A stretch of DNA of 10,070 nucleotides from Candidatus Acetothermia bacterium (GCA_011057175.1 DSBZ01000138.1:1-10070); one strand, 5' to 3'. Counted from the first letter of the stretch, positions 1 through 6,902 are shown. Notes: a model not told the origin generated them from the sequence alone. Numbers and translations are program-made.

Positions 1-103
1 CTCGCGCGCAAAAGCGCAGGCCCCCCGCATCGAGGGGCCCCCCCCGTCCGCCGATGAGCTCGCCGGACAGCTTCACCAGCGCCCGCTGCCAGCGCAGTTT
101 CAC
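1..103 (-). CDS. pyrH: UMP kinase, N-terminal part (cut by window edge)
   Basis: Only the first 34 codons are present. They read from a GTG start at 103-101 and continue off the left edge. The peptide begins MKLRWQRALVKLSGELIGG. The (V/L)LKLSGE element near residues 9-15 is the N-terminal nucleotide-binding strand and loop typical of bacterial UMP kinase (amino acid kinase fold), which phosphorylates UMP to UDP in pyrimidine synthesis. The GTG overlaps the tsf stop in a GTGA arrangement, so translation is probably coupled. The order rpsB-tsf-pyrH is a classic bacterial arrangement and supports the call; frr would often come next, outside the window. A run of eight G (minus strand) in Arg-Gly-Gly codons lies at 45-38. 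No independent ribosome binding site is obvious, which fits coupling. Confidence 0.86.
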   Translation of the reverse strand, partial: MKLRWQRALVKLSGELIGGRGGPLDAGGLRFCAR

Positions 104-696
104 CCTACGCCCACCTCGAACCGGGCGAACCTGCGGATGATCACCGGCTCCCCGAGCTTGGCCCCGAGATCCGCGAGGAGGTCCTCCACCTTCAACGCTG
201 GGTCCCGCACGTAGGGCTGCTTCACGAGGCAGTGCTCCTCGTAGAACTTCTGGAGGCGGCCCTCGACGATCTTGTCCACGATGTGGGGGGGTTTCCCCTC
301 CTTCTCCGCCTTCGCGCGCTGGATCTCCCGCTCCTCGGCCACCGCTTCGGGGGGGACGTCCTCCGGCCTCACCCAGCGGGGCTTCGCGGCGGCAATCTGC
401 ATCGCCAGGTTGCGGATGAACTCCCGGAACGCCTCGGAATTGGCGGCGAAATCGGTGGAGGTGTTCACCTCGAGGAGGACCCCGACCTTCCCCGAGTGGT
501 GGACATAGGCCTCGACCCGGCCTTCGTTCGCCGCGCGGGATTGGCCTGCCAGGAACTCCTTCCCCTCCCTGCGCAGGATCAGCTTCGCCTTCTCCAGGTC
601 CCCACCGGCCTTGGCGAGGGCCGCCTTGCAGTCCAGGATCCCGATCCCTGTGTCCGCGCGAAGGCGTTTGATCAGTTCCAGATTCACGTCGGCCAT
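100..696 (-). CDS. tsf: Translation elongation factor Ts (short form)
   Basis: EF-Ts is the cytoplasmic guanine-nucleotide exchange factor that reloads EF-Tu. The 198-residue protein starts MADVNLELIKRLRADTGIG. Residues 5-45 form the N-terminal UBA-like helical domain, with the LDCKAALAKAGGDLEKA helix near 21-37. Residues 81-85 (TDFAA) match the TDFV-A loop that contacts EF-Tu. HIVDKIVEGRLQKFYEEHCL near 138-157 is the usual linker/core segment. Length is close to the Thermus and Thermotoga proteins and well below the roughly 280 residues of E. coli, so the second core module is missing. The start at 696-694 was chosen over a longer frame opening at 732 because it gives the conserved N-terminus and follows a GGAGG-rich stretch. 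Its first base overlaps the rpsB stop (TGATG), so the two are translationally coupled. Confidence 0.96.
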   Translation of the reverse strand: MADVNLELIKRLRADTGIGILDCKAALAKAGGDLEKAKLILRREGKEFLAGQSRAANEGRVEAYVHHSGKVGVLLEVNTSTDFAANSEAFREFIRNLAMQIAAAKPRWVRPEDVPPEAVAEEREIQRAKAEKEGKPPHIVDKIVEGRLQKFYEEHCLVKQPYVRDPALKVEDLLADLGAKLGEPVIIRRFARFEVGVG

Positions 697-1514
697 CAGT
701 CCTTCCCCTCCTCGCCGGCGAGCTCCTCCCACATCTCCATGAGGTGACCCTCCGGGTCCACGTTCAACAGCTCCGGCTCGGGCATCACCTCGGGTTCGCT
801 GGGCTCCGTGGCCGGGGCCTCGGTGGCCTGGAGCCCTTCCCGGCCCTCGATCACGGCGTCGGCGATGCGGGCGGTGATGAGCCTCGTCGACTTGATGGCG
901 TCGTCGTTGCCCGGGATTGGGTAGTCCACCTGGTCGGGATCGGAATCCGTGTCGCAGATCGCGACGATGGGGATCCCAAGAAGGTTCGCTTCCCGCACGG
1001 CGTGGACCTCAACCGTGGGATCGATCAGGTACACGACCCCCGGCAGCCGGTCCAGGTTCCGCAGGCCGTCCAGGTTCCGGCGGAGGTAGTTGAGCTCCTT
1101 CTCCAGCTTGATCCGCTCCTTCAGGGGAAGCCGCTCGTACTTCCCCTCGGCGAAGTTGCGCTCCAGCTCGAGCATGTGCAGGATGCGGCGGCGGATGACC
1201 TCGAAGTTGGTGAGGCATCCCCCGATCCACCGCTGGTTCGTGTACGGGCTTCCGCACCGCTTGGCTTCCTCTTCGATCGTGGGCTGGACCTGTCGCTTCG
1301 TCCCGACGAACAGGACGGGCTTGCCCTGCGCGGATTGGCTCCGCACAAACTCGTAGGCGCGCTCGAACAGGTCGAGCGTCTGCCCGAGGTCGATGATGTG
1401 AATGCCCTTCCGTTCGGTGTAGATGTAGCGAGCCATCTTGGGGTTCCACTTGCGGGTGCGATGTCCAAAGTGGACCCCCGCTTCCAGGAGATCCTTCATC
1501 GAGAGCAACGCCAA
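696..1514 (-). CDS. rpsB: 30S ribosomal protein S2
   Basis: S2 sits on the head/body junction of the 30S subunit. The protein (272 residues) begins MALLSMKDLLEAGVHFGH, matching the usual M-A/S-V-I-S-M-K-x-LLEAGVHFGH start. Other hallmarks are RKWNPKMARYIYTERKGIHI (21-40), FVGTKRQ (69-75), RWIGGCLTN (95-103) and IVAICDTDSDPDQVDYPIPGNDDA (183-206). The start is TTG at 1514-1512; the ATG at 1499 would drop five conserved residues, and the strong AAGGAGGAGG at 1528-1519 is placed for the TTG. Residues from about 228 onward form an acidic, Pro/Glu-rich tail of some 45 residues, longer than in many S2 proteins. The open frame continues far upstream against dnaB, but that extension has no S2 similarity. 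It is the first gene of the rpsB-tsf-pyrH operon. Confidence 0.96.
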   Translation of the reverse strand: MALLSMKDLLEAGVHFGHRTRKWNPKMARYIYTERKGIHIIDLGQTLDLFERAYEFVRSQSAQGKPVLFVGTKRQVQPTIEEEAKRCGSPYTNQRWIGGCLTNFEVIRRRILHMLELERNFAEGKYERLPLKERIKLEKELNYLRRNLDGLRNLDRLPGVVYLIDPTVEVHAVREANLLGIPIVAICDTDSDPDQVDYPIPGNDDAIKSTRLITARIADAVIEGREGLQATEAPATEPSEPEVMPEPELLNVDPEGHLMEMWEELAGEEGKD

Positions 1515-1518
1515 ACTA

Positions 1519-1528
1519 CCTCCTCCTT
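1519..1528 (-). promoter_or_regulatory. Strong ribosome binding site of rpsB
   Basis: Reading the minus strand, AAGGAGGAGG ends four bases before the TTG at 1514; the first GGAGG lies seven bases from it. This is the strongest Shine-Dalgarno match in the window, and it decides in favour of the TTG start over the downstream ATG at 1499. Confidence 0.8.
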
Positions 1529-1558
1529 TTGCCGCTTGGGGCCGTGGGTTTGAAGCCA

Positions 1559-1587
1559 AGTATAGCCTCCCAATTCGTGCCGGGCAA
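1559..1587 (-). promoter_or_regulatory. Sigma-70 type promoter for rpsB-tsf-pyrH
   Basis: On the minus strand a -35 element TTGCCC (1587-1582) is followed by a 17-base spacer and a -10 element TATACT (1564-1559). Four of six and five of six bases match the housekeeping consensus, and the spacing is optimal. Transcription would begin near 1552, giving a leader of roughly 38 bases before the TTG start of rpsB. That leader is too short for a large structured S2 autoregulatory element. The call is from sequence only. Confidence 0.65.
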
Positions 1588-1601
1588 TGCGCGGCGCGGC
1601 C

Positions 1602-1631
1602 TTGGGCCAGCCCGCGCCGAGGGAGTAAGAT
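1602..1631 (+). promoter_or_regulatory. Putative leaderless promoter of dnaB
   Basis: TTGGGC (1602-1607), an 18-base spacer and TAAGAT (1626-1631) lie upstream of dnaB. Only six bases separate the -10 element from the GTG start at 1638, so a transcript starting at the usual distance would begin on or next to the start codon. No good Shine-Dalgarno sequence is present; GGGAG at 1621 is 12 bases away. The -35 match is weak (three of six). The same layout occurs before the gene at 9121. This is an inference and has not been tested. Confidence 0.4.
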
Positions 1632-1637
1632 CGTGCC

Positions 1638-3005
1638 GTGGCCGGAGAAAAGGGTGTCCTCCATGTCCCGCGCAACCAGGAAGCAGAGCAGCTCGTCCTG
1701 GGAGCGGTGCTGCTCGATCCGGAAGAGGTCGTCCCGACGGTCGTGGACCGCCTCAAGCCGGAGCACTTCTACTTCCGCGCCCATCAGCTCATCTATGGGG
1801 TCATCCTCGAGCTGTTCGAGCGGGGGGAGCACGCCGATGCGGTGGCAGTGGCGAACCGGCTTGAAGAGAAGGGGCAGCTGGCCAAGGTGGGGGGCCGCAG
1901 TTACCTCGCTGAGCTGACGGGCCAGGTCACCACCGTGGCCGCGGTGGACCACTACGCGGGGATCATCGAGGACAAGGCCCTTCGGAGGTGGCTGATCGAG
2001 GCCGGGGGGAGGGTAGCCGCCCTTGCCCATCAGGAGGACCTCCCGCTCGAGGGGGTGATGGACCGGGCGGAGGAGGCGGTGTTCGCCATCGCCGAGCGGC
2101 GGTCGGTGCCCAGCTTCCACCTCGTGCGCGACTTCCTGGAGGGGCATCTCGAGATGCTGATGGAGGTCCACAAGGATCCCCGCCGGCGCCCGGTGGCGGC
2201 CCTGTCCACCGGGTTCGAGGAGTTCGATGCCCTCACCTCGGGGCTTCGGCGGTCGGACTTCATCGTGCTCGCCGGGCGGCCGGGCACGGGCAAGACCTCG
2301 CTGGCGCTGGGGATCATCCGCCATGCCGCGGTCGCGGAGAAGAAGAAGGTGGGCCTGTTCTCGCTCGAGATGACCAAGGAGCAAGTCCTGGAACGCCTTC
2401 TCTGTGCCGAAGCCCAGGTCGACCTACAACGGCTGCGCGATGGGTACCTCCCCGCCGCGAAGTGGGGCCTCATCGCCGACGCCGCGGGCCGCCTCCACGA
2501 TGCGGTGATCCTCGTGGACGATGCTTCCACCGCATCGGTCCTCTCCATCAAGGCCAAGGCGCGGCAGATGATGAAGCGCCACGGGGGGTTGGACCTCGTG
2601 GTGGTGGACTACCTCCAGCTCGTGGAGGCGGGGATCAAGAGCGATGTGCGCGAGCAGCAGATCGCCTATATCTCCCGGGCCCTGAAGGCGTTGGCCCGCG
2701 AGCTCGAGGTGCCGGTGATCGCCTGCTCCCAGCTCAATCGGGCCGTGGAGCGGCGGGAGTCCAAGCGCCCCCAGCTCTCCGACCTCCGCGAATCGGGGGC
2801 CATCGAGCAGGATGCCGACCTCGTCGTCTTCATCTACCGCCCCGACTACTACGACGATCCCGACCAGACAGGGCCGGTGGCGGACACGGAGGTCATCATC
2901 GCCAAGCAGCGGAACGGCCCGCTCGGGAAGTTCCGGCTCATGTTCCACAAGAGCTCGGCCACCTTCTACTCCCCGGCCAAGCAGGGGGAGGTCGTGCCGT
3001 TCTAG
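1638..3005 (+). CDS. dnaB: Replicative DNA helicase DnaB
   Basis: DnaB is the hexameric ATP-dependent 5'-3' helicase at the replication fork. The 455-residue protein has an N-terminal domain of about residues 12-150 (starting VPRNQEAEQLVLGAVLLD) and a RecA-like motor domain from about 185 (ALSTGFEEFDALTSGL). Visible motifs are Walker A GRPGTGKTS (213-221), FSLEM with the catalytic glutamate (241-245), Walker B LVVVDYLQL (320-328), SQLNR (364-368), DLRESGAIEQDAD (382-394) and KQRNGP (423-428), which bears the arginine finger. No intein interrupts it. The GTG at 1638 is the only start available, because an in-frame TAA lies at 1626-1628. It is divergent from rpsB and 19 bases upstream of gcvH, so the gcv genes may depend partly on its transcript. 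Length is normal for the family. Confidence 0.96.
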   Translation: MAGEKGVLHVPRNQEAEQLVLGAVLLDPEEVVPTVVDRLKPEHFYFRAHQLIYGVILELFERGEHADAVAVANRLEEKGQLAKVGGRSYLAELTGQVTTVAAVDHYAGIIEDKALRRWLIEAGGRVAALAHQEDLPLEGVMDRAEEAVFAIAERRSVPSFHLVRDFLEGHLEMLMEVHKDPRRRPVAALSTGFEEFDALTSGLRRSDFIVLAGRPGTGKTSLALGIIRHAAVAEKKKVGLFSLEMTKEQVLERLLCAEAQVDLQRLRDGYLPAAKWGLIADAAGRLHDAVILVDDASTASVLSIKAKARQMMKRHGGLDLVVVDYLQLVEAGIKSDVREQQIAYISRALKALARELEVPVIACSQLNRAVERRESKRPQLSDLRESGAIEQDADLVVFIYRPDYYDDPDQTGPVADTEVIIAKQRNGPLGKFRLMFHKSSATFYSPAKQGEVVPF

Positions 3006-3013
3006 CATTCGAC

Positions 3014-3020
3014 AAGGAGG
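3014..3020 (+). promoter_or_regulatory. Ribosome binding site of gcvH
   Basis: AAGGAGG lies four bases before the TTG at 3025 in the 19-base gap after dnaB. Its position fixes the otherwise unobvious TTG start, which in turn gives the normal N-terminus of an H-protein. Confidence 0.75.
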
Positions 3021-3024
3021 AGCG

Positions 3025-3408
3025 TTGATTCCCAAAGACCTCAGGTACACGAAGGATCACGAGTGGGTCCGCCTGGAAGGGGAGGAGGCGCGGGTGGGGA
3101 TCACCCACCACGCCCAACAGCAGCTCGGGGACATCGTGTTCGTGGAGCTCCCTCCGCTGGGGAAGAAGACGCAGCGCGGGGAGCGGTTGGCGACCGTGGA
3201 GTCGGTGAAGGCCGTGGGGGAGGTGTTCGCCCCCCTGAGCGGGGAAGTGGTGGCGGTCAACGACGCCCTCGCAGGGGCTCCCGACCTCGTGAACAAGGAT
3301 CCCTACGGGCAAGGGTGGCTGTGCACGCTGAAGGTGAGCGCCCCTCGGGAGGCGGATGCCCTCCTCGACGCAGCCGGCTATGAGGCGTTCGTGGAGGGCA
3401 GCGGATGA
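3025..3408 (+). CDS. gcvH: Glycine cleavage system H protein
   Basis: GcvH is the small cytoplasmic lipoyl protein that carries the aminomethyl group from the P-protein to the T-protein. The protein has 127 residues, a normal length. It begins MIPKDLRYTKDHEWVRLEG, the typical 'P-x-x-L-x-Y-T-x-x-H-E-W' opening. GITHHAQQQLGDIVFVELP (25-43) is the family core. ATVESVKAV holds the lipoyl-lysine, Lys62. NKDPYGQGWL near residues 92-101 is also conserved. The TTG start at 3025 follows AAGGAGG at 3014-3020; the open frame runs upstream inside dnaB, but that part is out-of-frame coding sequence. The stop overlaps the gcvPA start (ATGA). No lipoate ligase or lipoyl synthase gene is in the window. Confidence 0.96.
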   Translation: MIPKDLRYTKDHEWVRLEGEEARVGITHHAQQQLGDIVFVELPPLGKKTQRGERLATVESVKAVGEVFAPLSGEVVAVNDALAGAPDLVNKDPYGQGWLCTLKVSAPREADALLDAAGYEAFVEGSG

Positions 3409-4724
3409 ACCCCTACCTCCCCCACACCGCGGAGGACGTCCGTGCGATGCTCGATGCGATCGGCCTCCCCGACGTAGAGGCCCTGTTCAACGATATCCCG
3501 AGGGCGGTGCGAGAGCGGTACCGTCCGGTGGGCCTCCCTGCCCGCGACGAGCTCGCGGTGCAGCGCCACGTGATCGGCCTCGCCGAGCATTCCGCCGGCC
3601 GGAGGCTGATCCCGTTCCTCGGGGGCGGGCTGTACGACCACTACATCCCGCCCGTGGTGGGCCACGTCCTCTCCCGCTCCGAGTTCTCCACCGCCTATAC
3701 CCCCTACCAGGCCGAGCTCTCCCAAGGGACCCTAACCTGGATGTTCGAGTTCCAGACGATGATCTGCGAGCTTGCGGGAATGGAGGTGGCCAACGCCTCG
3801 ATGTACGACGGGGCGACCGCGCTCGCGGAGGCCGTGCTGATGGCCCATCGCACCGTGGGAGGGAAGGTTGTGCTCGCCCCGCGCTCGCTGTTGCCCCACC
3901 TCCGCGAGGTCGTCGCCACCTACGCCTGGGGGGCGGGCCTGGCCCTCCACGAGGTCCCCTACGGTGAGGACGGTCGGCTCGCCCTCGGGCAGATCCCGGC
4001 CGGGACGTGTGCCCTCATCGTCCAACAGCCGAACGGGTTCGGGATCCTCGAGGACCTCACGGGGCTGAAGGACTGCCTGGACAAGGCGTTCCTCATCGCG
4101 TACGTGAATCCGATCCCCCTTGCCGTGATCGAGCCCCCGGGCTCGTTTGGAGCGGACGTGATCGTGGGGGAGGGGCAGCCGCTCGGGAACCCGCTTTCGT
4201 TCGGGGGGCCGCTCCTCGGGTTCTTCGCCACGCGGATGGCGCACCTGCGGCGGATGCCGGGCCGCGTCTCGGGCCAGACCCAGGATGTGGAGGGGAGGCT
4301 GGGGTACGTGATGACGTTCCAGACGCGCGAACAGCACATCCGGCGCGAGGGGGCGACGTCGAACATCTGTACCAACTCCGCCCTCTGCGCCCTTGCCGCC
4401 ACGGTGTACCTCGCTGCCCTCGGCCCCAACGGTCTGCGCCGGGTGGCCCTCCTCTGCTACGAGCGGGCCCATGCCCTCGCCGAGCGGATCACGTCACTCC
4501 CTGGCTACTGCCTGGCATTCGAAGGCCTGTTCTTCCATGAGTTCGTGGTGCGGTGCCCGGACCCCGAAGGCGCAGTGGCCAAGCTGCGCCGGGCGGGGAT
4601 CGCTGTCCTCCCCCCGGACGTCCTCGCGCCGATGGGGGTTCGCGATGGGTTCCTCGTCGCGGTCACCGAGAAGCGGACCGAAGGGGAACTGGACCGGTTC
4701 GCGGCGGCACTGGAGGGGAGATGA
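3405..4724 (+). CDS. gcvPA: Glycine dehydrogenase (decarboxylating), alpha subunit
   Basis: This is the first half of the split P-protein, which with GcvPB forms a heterotetramer that decarboxylates glycine and loads the aminomethyl group onto lipoyl-GcvH. The 439 residues match the usual length of the alpha subunit. Hallmarks are FLGGGLYDHYIP (71-82), TAYTPYQAELSQGTL (96-110), NASMYDGATALAEA (130-143) and HIRREGATSNICTNSALCA (311-329). The alpha subunit keeps the aminotransferase-like fold but lacks the PLP lysine, which belongs to the beta subunit. The ATG at 3405 overlaps the gcvH stop by four bases and is preceded by GGAGG inside the end of gcvH. The stop likewise overlaps the gcvPB start, so all three are probably coupled in translation and made in matched amounts. 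Confidence 0.96.
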   Translation: MNPYLPHTAEDVRAMLDAIGLPDVEALFNDIPRAVRERYRPVGLPARDELAVQRHVIGLAEHSAGRRLIPFLGGGLYDHYIPPVVGHVLSRSEFSTAYTPYQAELSQGTLTWMFEFQTMICELAGMEVANASMYDGATALAEAVLMAHRTVGGKVVLAPRSLLPHLREVVATYAWGAGLALHEVPYGEDGRLALGQIPAGTCALIVQQPNGFGILEDLTGLKDCLDKAFLIAYVNPIPLAVIEPPGSFGADVIVGEGQPLGNPLSFGGPLLGFFATRMAHLRRMPGRVSGQTQDVEGRLGYVMTFQTREQHIRREGATSNICTNSALCALAATVYLAALGPNGLRRVALLCYERAHALAERITSLPGYCLAFEGLFFHEFVVRCPDPEGAVAKLRRAGIAVLPPDVLAPMGVRDGFLVAVTEKRTEGELDRFAAALEGR

Positions 4725-6175
4725 GCACGATCTACGACCGCGGCGCGCCGGGGCGGCGGGCGGTGGCGCTGCCTCCGTTGACCAAGACGGAACAAGAGAT
4801 CCTCGGCGCGATCCCCGCCGGGTTGCGGCGGCGGGAGGGGCCCCGCCTCCCCGAGGTCTCCCAGCCCGACCTCGTTCGCCACTACACCGCCCTCTCCCGG
4901 AAGAACTACGGGGTGGACACGGGTTTTTACCCGTTGGGCTCGTGCACGATGAAGCACAACCCCAAGCTCCACGAGGACCTCGCCCGGCACCCCGGGTTCG
5001 CCGACCTCCACCCCCTCCTCCCCGTCGAGGAGTGCCAGGGGGCGCTCGCGCTCCTGTGGGAGATGGGAGAGTGCCTCAAGGGGATCGCCGGCATGCCCGG
5101 GATCACCCTCCAGCCGGCGGCGGGTGCGCACGGAGAGCTCACGGGGATGCTCCTCCTCAAGCGGTGGCTCGAGGACCGGGGCGAGCTCGGGGTGCGGACG
5201 AAGATCCTCCTCCCCGACTCCGCTCACGGCACGAACCCCGCGTCGGCAGCGATGGCCGGGTTCTCGGTGGTCTCCCTCCCGTCCGACCAGCGGGGGATGG
5301 TGGACGTCGAGGCGCTGAAGCGGGCGCTGGGACCGGACGTGGCGGGGATCATGCTCACCGTGCCCAACACCCTGGGGATCTTCGAGGAGGACATCCTCAC
5401 TGTAACCGAGCTCGTCCACGACGCGGGGGGCCTCTGTTACTTCGACGGGGCGAACCTCAACGCCTACCTCGGCCGGGCCCGCCCGGGCGACATGGGGGCG
5501 GACGTGTTCCACATCAACCTCCACAAGACGTTTTCCACCCCCCACGGCGGCGGAGGCCCGGGGGCCGGCCCGGTGACCGTTTCCGCGTCCCTCCTCCCCT
5601 ACCTGCCCGTCCCGGACATCGTTCGGGAGGGCGCGCGCTTCAAGCTGGTCTGGGATCGGCCGAAGTCGATCGGGCGGGTCCACCCCTACTACGGGAACGT
5701 GCTCGTGATCGTACGGGCCCTCGCCTACATCCTGACCCTGGGCGACGAGGGGCTGCGCGAAGCGTCCGCGGGGGCCGTCCTCGCCGCGAACTACCTCAAG
5801 GCGAAGCTCAAGGGCGCGTACAGGCTCCCTTACGACCGTCTCGCCAAGCACGAGTTCGTCCTGTCCGGCGAGGGCGTGGGGGAAGGCGTGCGCACGTTCG
5901 ACATCGCGAAGAGGCTTATGGATTACGGGTTCCATCCCCCCACGATCTACTTCCCGCTCATCGTCAGGGAAGCGCTGATGATCGAGCCCACCGAGACCGA
6001 GCCCAAGGAGGTCCTCGATGCGTTCGCCGAGGCCATGCTGCGGATCGCGGCGGAGGCGCGGGAGCATCCGGAGCTCCTCCGCGAGGCGCCCCACGCGACC
6101 CCAGTGCGCCGCCTCGATGAGGCGCGGGCGGTGCGCGAGCCCCGGCTGCGGCTAGACTTAGGATGCGTTGGGTAA
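4721..6175 (+). CDS. gcvPB: Glycine dehydrogenase (decarboxylating), beta subunit
   Basis: This is the PLP-binding half of the split P-protein. The protein has 484 residues. Conserved blocks are GFYPLGSCTMKHNPK (68-82), AAGAHGELTGML (133-144), DSAHGTNPASAAMAGF (166-181), YFDGANLNAYLG (240-251) and the PLP site FHINLHKTFSTPHGGGGPG (263-281), with Lys269 expected to form the Schiff base. The C-terminus has the normal PVRRLDEARAVR-type ending followed by a short tail. The ATG at 4721 overlaps the gcvPA stop (ATGA) and has GGAGG four bases upstream; the longer upstream frame overlaps gcvPA and shows no homology. The gene ends in TAA at 6173-6175, inside the ribosome binding site of the next gene. 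With GcvH and GcvPA it supplies the decarboxylation step; T-protein and L-protein must come from elsewhere. Confidence 0.96.
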   Translation: MSTIYDRGAPGRRAVALPPLTKTEQEILGAIPAGLRRREGPRLPEVSQPDLVRHYTALSRKNYGVDTGFYPLGSCTMKHNPKLHEDLARHPGFADLHPLLPVEECQGALALLWEMGECLKGIAGMPGITLQPAAGAHGELTGMLLLKRWLEDRGELGVRTKILLPDSAHGTNPASAAMAGFSVVSLPSDQRGMVDVEALKRALGPDVAGIMLTVPNTLGIFEEDILTVTELVHDAGGLCYFDGANLNAYLGRARPGDMGADVFHINLHKTFSTPHGGGGPGAGPVTVSASLLPYLPVPDIVREGARFKLVWDRPKSIGRVHPYYGNVLVIVRALAYILTLGDEGLREASAGAVLAANYLKAKLKGAYRLPYDRLAKHEFVLSGEGVGEGVRTFDIAKRLMDYGFHPPTIYFPLIVREALMIEPTETEPKEVLDAFAEAMLRIAAEAREHPELLREAPHATPVRRLDEARAVREPRLRLDLGCVG

Positions 6176-6180
6176 GGAGG
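6159..6180 (+). promoter_or_regulatory. Ribosome binding site, with possible internal -10, of the exported-protein gene
   Basis: AAGGAGG at 6174-6180 is a strong ribosome binding site, five bases before the ATG at 6186 and two before the ATG at 6183; this favours 6186. Just upstream, TAGGAT at 6159-6164 resembles a -10 element and matches the one before the gene at 9121. No convincing -35 is seen at 17-18 bases, so a separate promoter here is only possible. The site lies in the last codons of gcvPB. Confidence 0.45.
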
Positions 6181-6185
6181 ACATG

Positions 6186-6887
6186 ATGCGCAGGATCTTG
6201 GTTCTCGCGGCGATGTTGGCTTTGGGGGGCGTCCTCGCCTGTGGGCAGTATCTCTACGCGTTCTACTACGACCGCTCCGGCGGGCAGGATCTGGAGATGA
6301 ACTTCCTCTGCACGATGCCCAGCCCAGCCCAGGTGCGGGTCAGCGTATACGATGCGTACGGGACGCAGCTGTGGACACGATCGCAGACCCTCGCCCCCTA
6401 CGGAGGGGCGTTCGTTCAGCTGGGGCGGTACGTGCCGGCGGGGGATGCCCATTGGGGCGTGGCGACGGTGGAGAGCGATGTCCCGCTCGTGATCGGGCTT
6501 GAGTACCTGCTGGATGGGGAGCTCGTCTCGATCGACCACATCAGCCAGACCGTGCCCGAGCTTGATCCCGAGGAGTCCTACTGGTTGGGGGGGTATTGGA
6601 CGCAGGTGGGGGATGCGGCCACGGGGATCGTCGTCATGAACCCCTGGAATGATGCCGTGGCCTACTACATCACGATCTACCGTCAGGATGGGGTGGTCCT
6701 GTACGAGGAGGAGTTGGGGCTCGGCCCCCACGAGTCCACGTTCTACGACCTCGACGGCACGTTCGGGCACGGCGCGTACCTATGGGGGCTCGTGGATGTA
6801 GAGATGGCGGGGAAGGCGGTGGTGGTGGCCGTCGAGTACTACGGCCGCGGGCTCGAGGTGGACAACATCACCCAGTACTACTACTAG
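6186..6887 (+). CDS. Exported protein of unknown function with two beta-rich repeats
   Basis: I do not recognise a named family. The 233-residue protein starts MRRILVLAAMLALGGVLACG: a two-arginine N-region, a hydrophobic stretch and Cys19 in VLAC. This fits a lipoprotein signal peptide, although leucine at -2 is not ideal and ordinary signal peptidase cleavage is possible. The mature part is acidic and rich in Tyr, Trp and Gly. It contains two similar segments, about 36-121 and 146-230. They share a Pro-containing strand (MPSP / MNPW), a VYD/IYR-x-x-G strand pair, L-x-P, WG, V-E, EY and a D-(H/N)-I-(S/T)-Q ending, which suggests tandem beta-sandwich domains. The start at 6186 fits AAGGAGG at 6174-6180; ATG 6183 and TTG 6168 are less likely. 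It follows gcvPB by ten bases and faces trkH with a 15-base gap. A link to glycine metabolism is not implied by its sequence. Confidence 0.8.
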   Translation: MRRILVLAAMLALGGVLACGQYLYAFYYDRSGGQDLEMNFLCTMPSPAQVRVSVYDAYGTQLWTRSQTLAPYGGAFVQLGRYVPAGDAHWGVATVESDVPLVIGLEYLLDGELVSIDHISQTVPELDPEESYWLGGYWTQVGDAATGIVVMNPWNDAVAYYITIYRQDGVVLYEEELGLGPHESTFYDLDGTFGHGAYLWGLVDVEMAGKAVVVAVEYYGRGLEVDNITQYYY

Positions 6888-6902
6888 GCCCCGAGGGGGG
6901 AC

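Noticed and set aside
1550..1578. TTGAAG as a plus-strand -35 for dnaB
   Set aside because: No acceptable -10 lies 16-19 bases downstream; the TTGGGC/TAAGAT pair closer to the gene fits better.
1515..2384. Long minus-strand extension of the rpsB frame, opposite dnaB
   Set aside because: It is out-of-frame antisense of dnaB with proline/arginine/leucine-rich composition and no S2 similarity. The strong ribosome binding site at 1528-1519 marks the real start.
3006..3024. Glycine riboswitch upstream of gcvH
   Set aside because: The gap is 19 bases and holds only the ribosome binding site.
4505..6094. 529-codon minus-strand open frame opposite gcvPB
   Set aside because: GC-rich shadow frame. 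The plus strand encodes a complete, well-conserved GcvPB, and the antisense peptide shows no domain pattern.
6884..6900. Possible bidirectional terminator in the convergent gap (CCCCGAGGGG)
   Set aside because: The stem is only three to four base pairs with a tiny loop and there is no T-run on either side.
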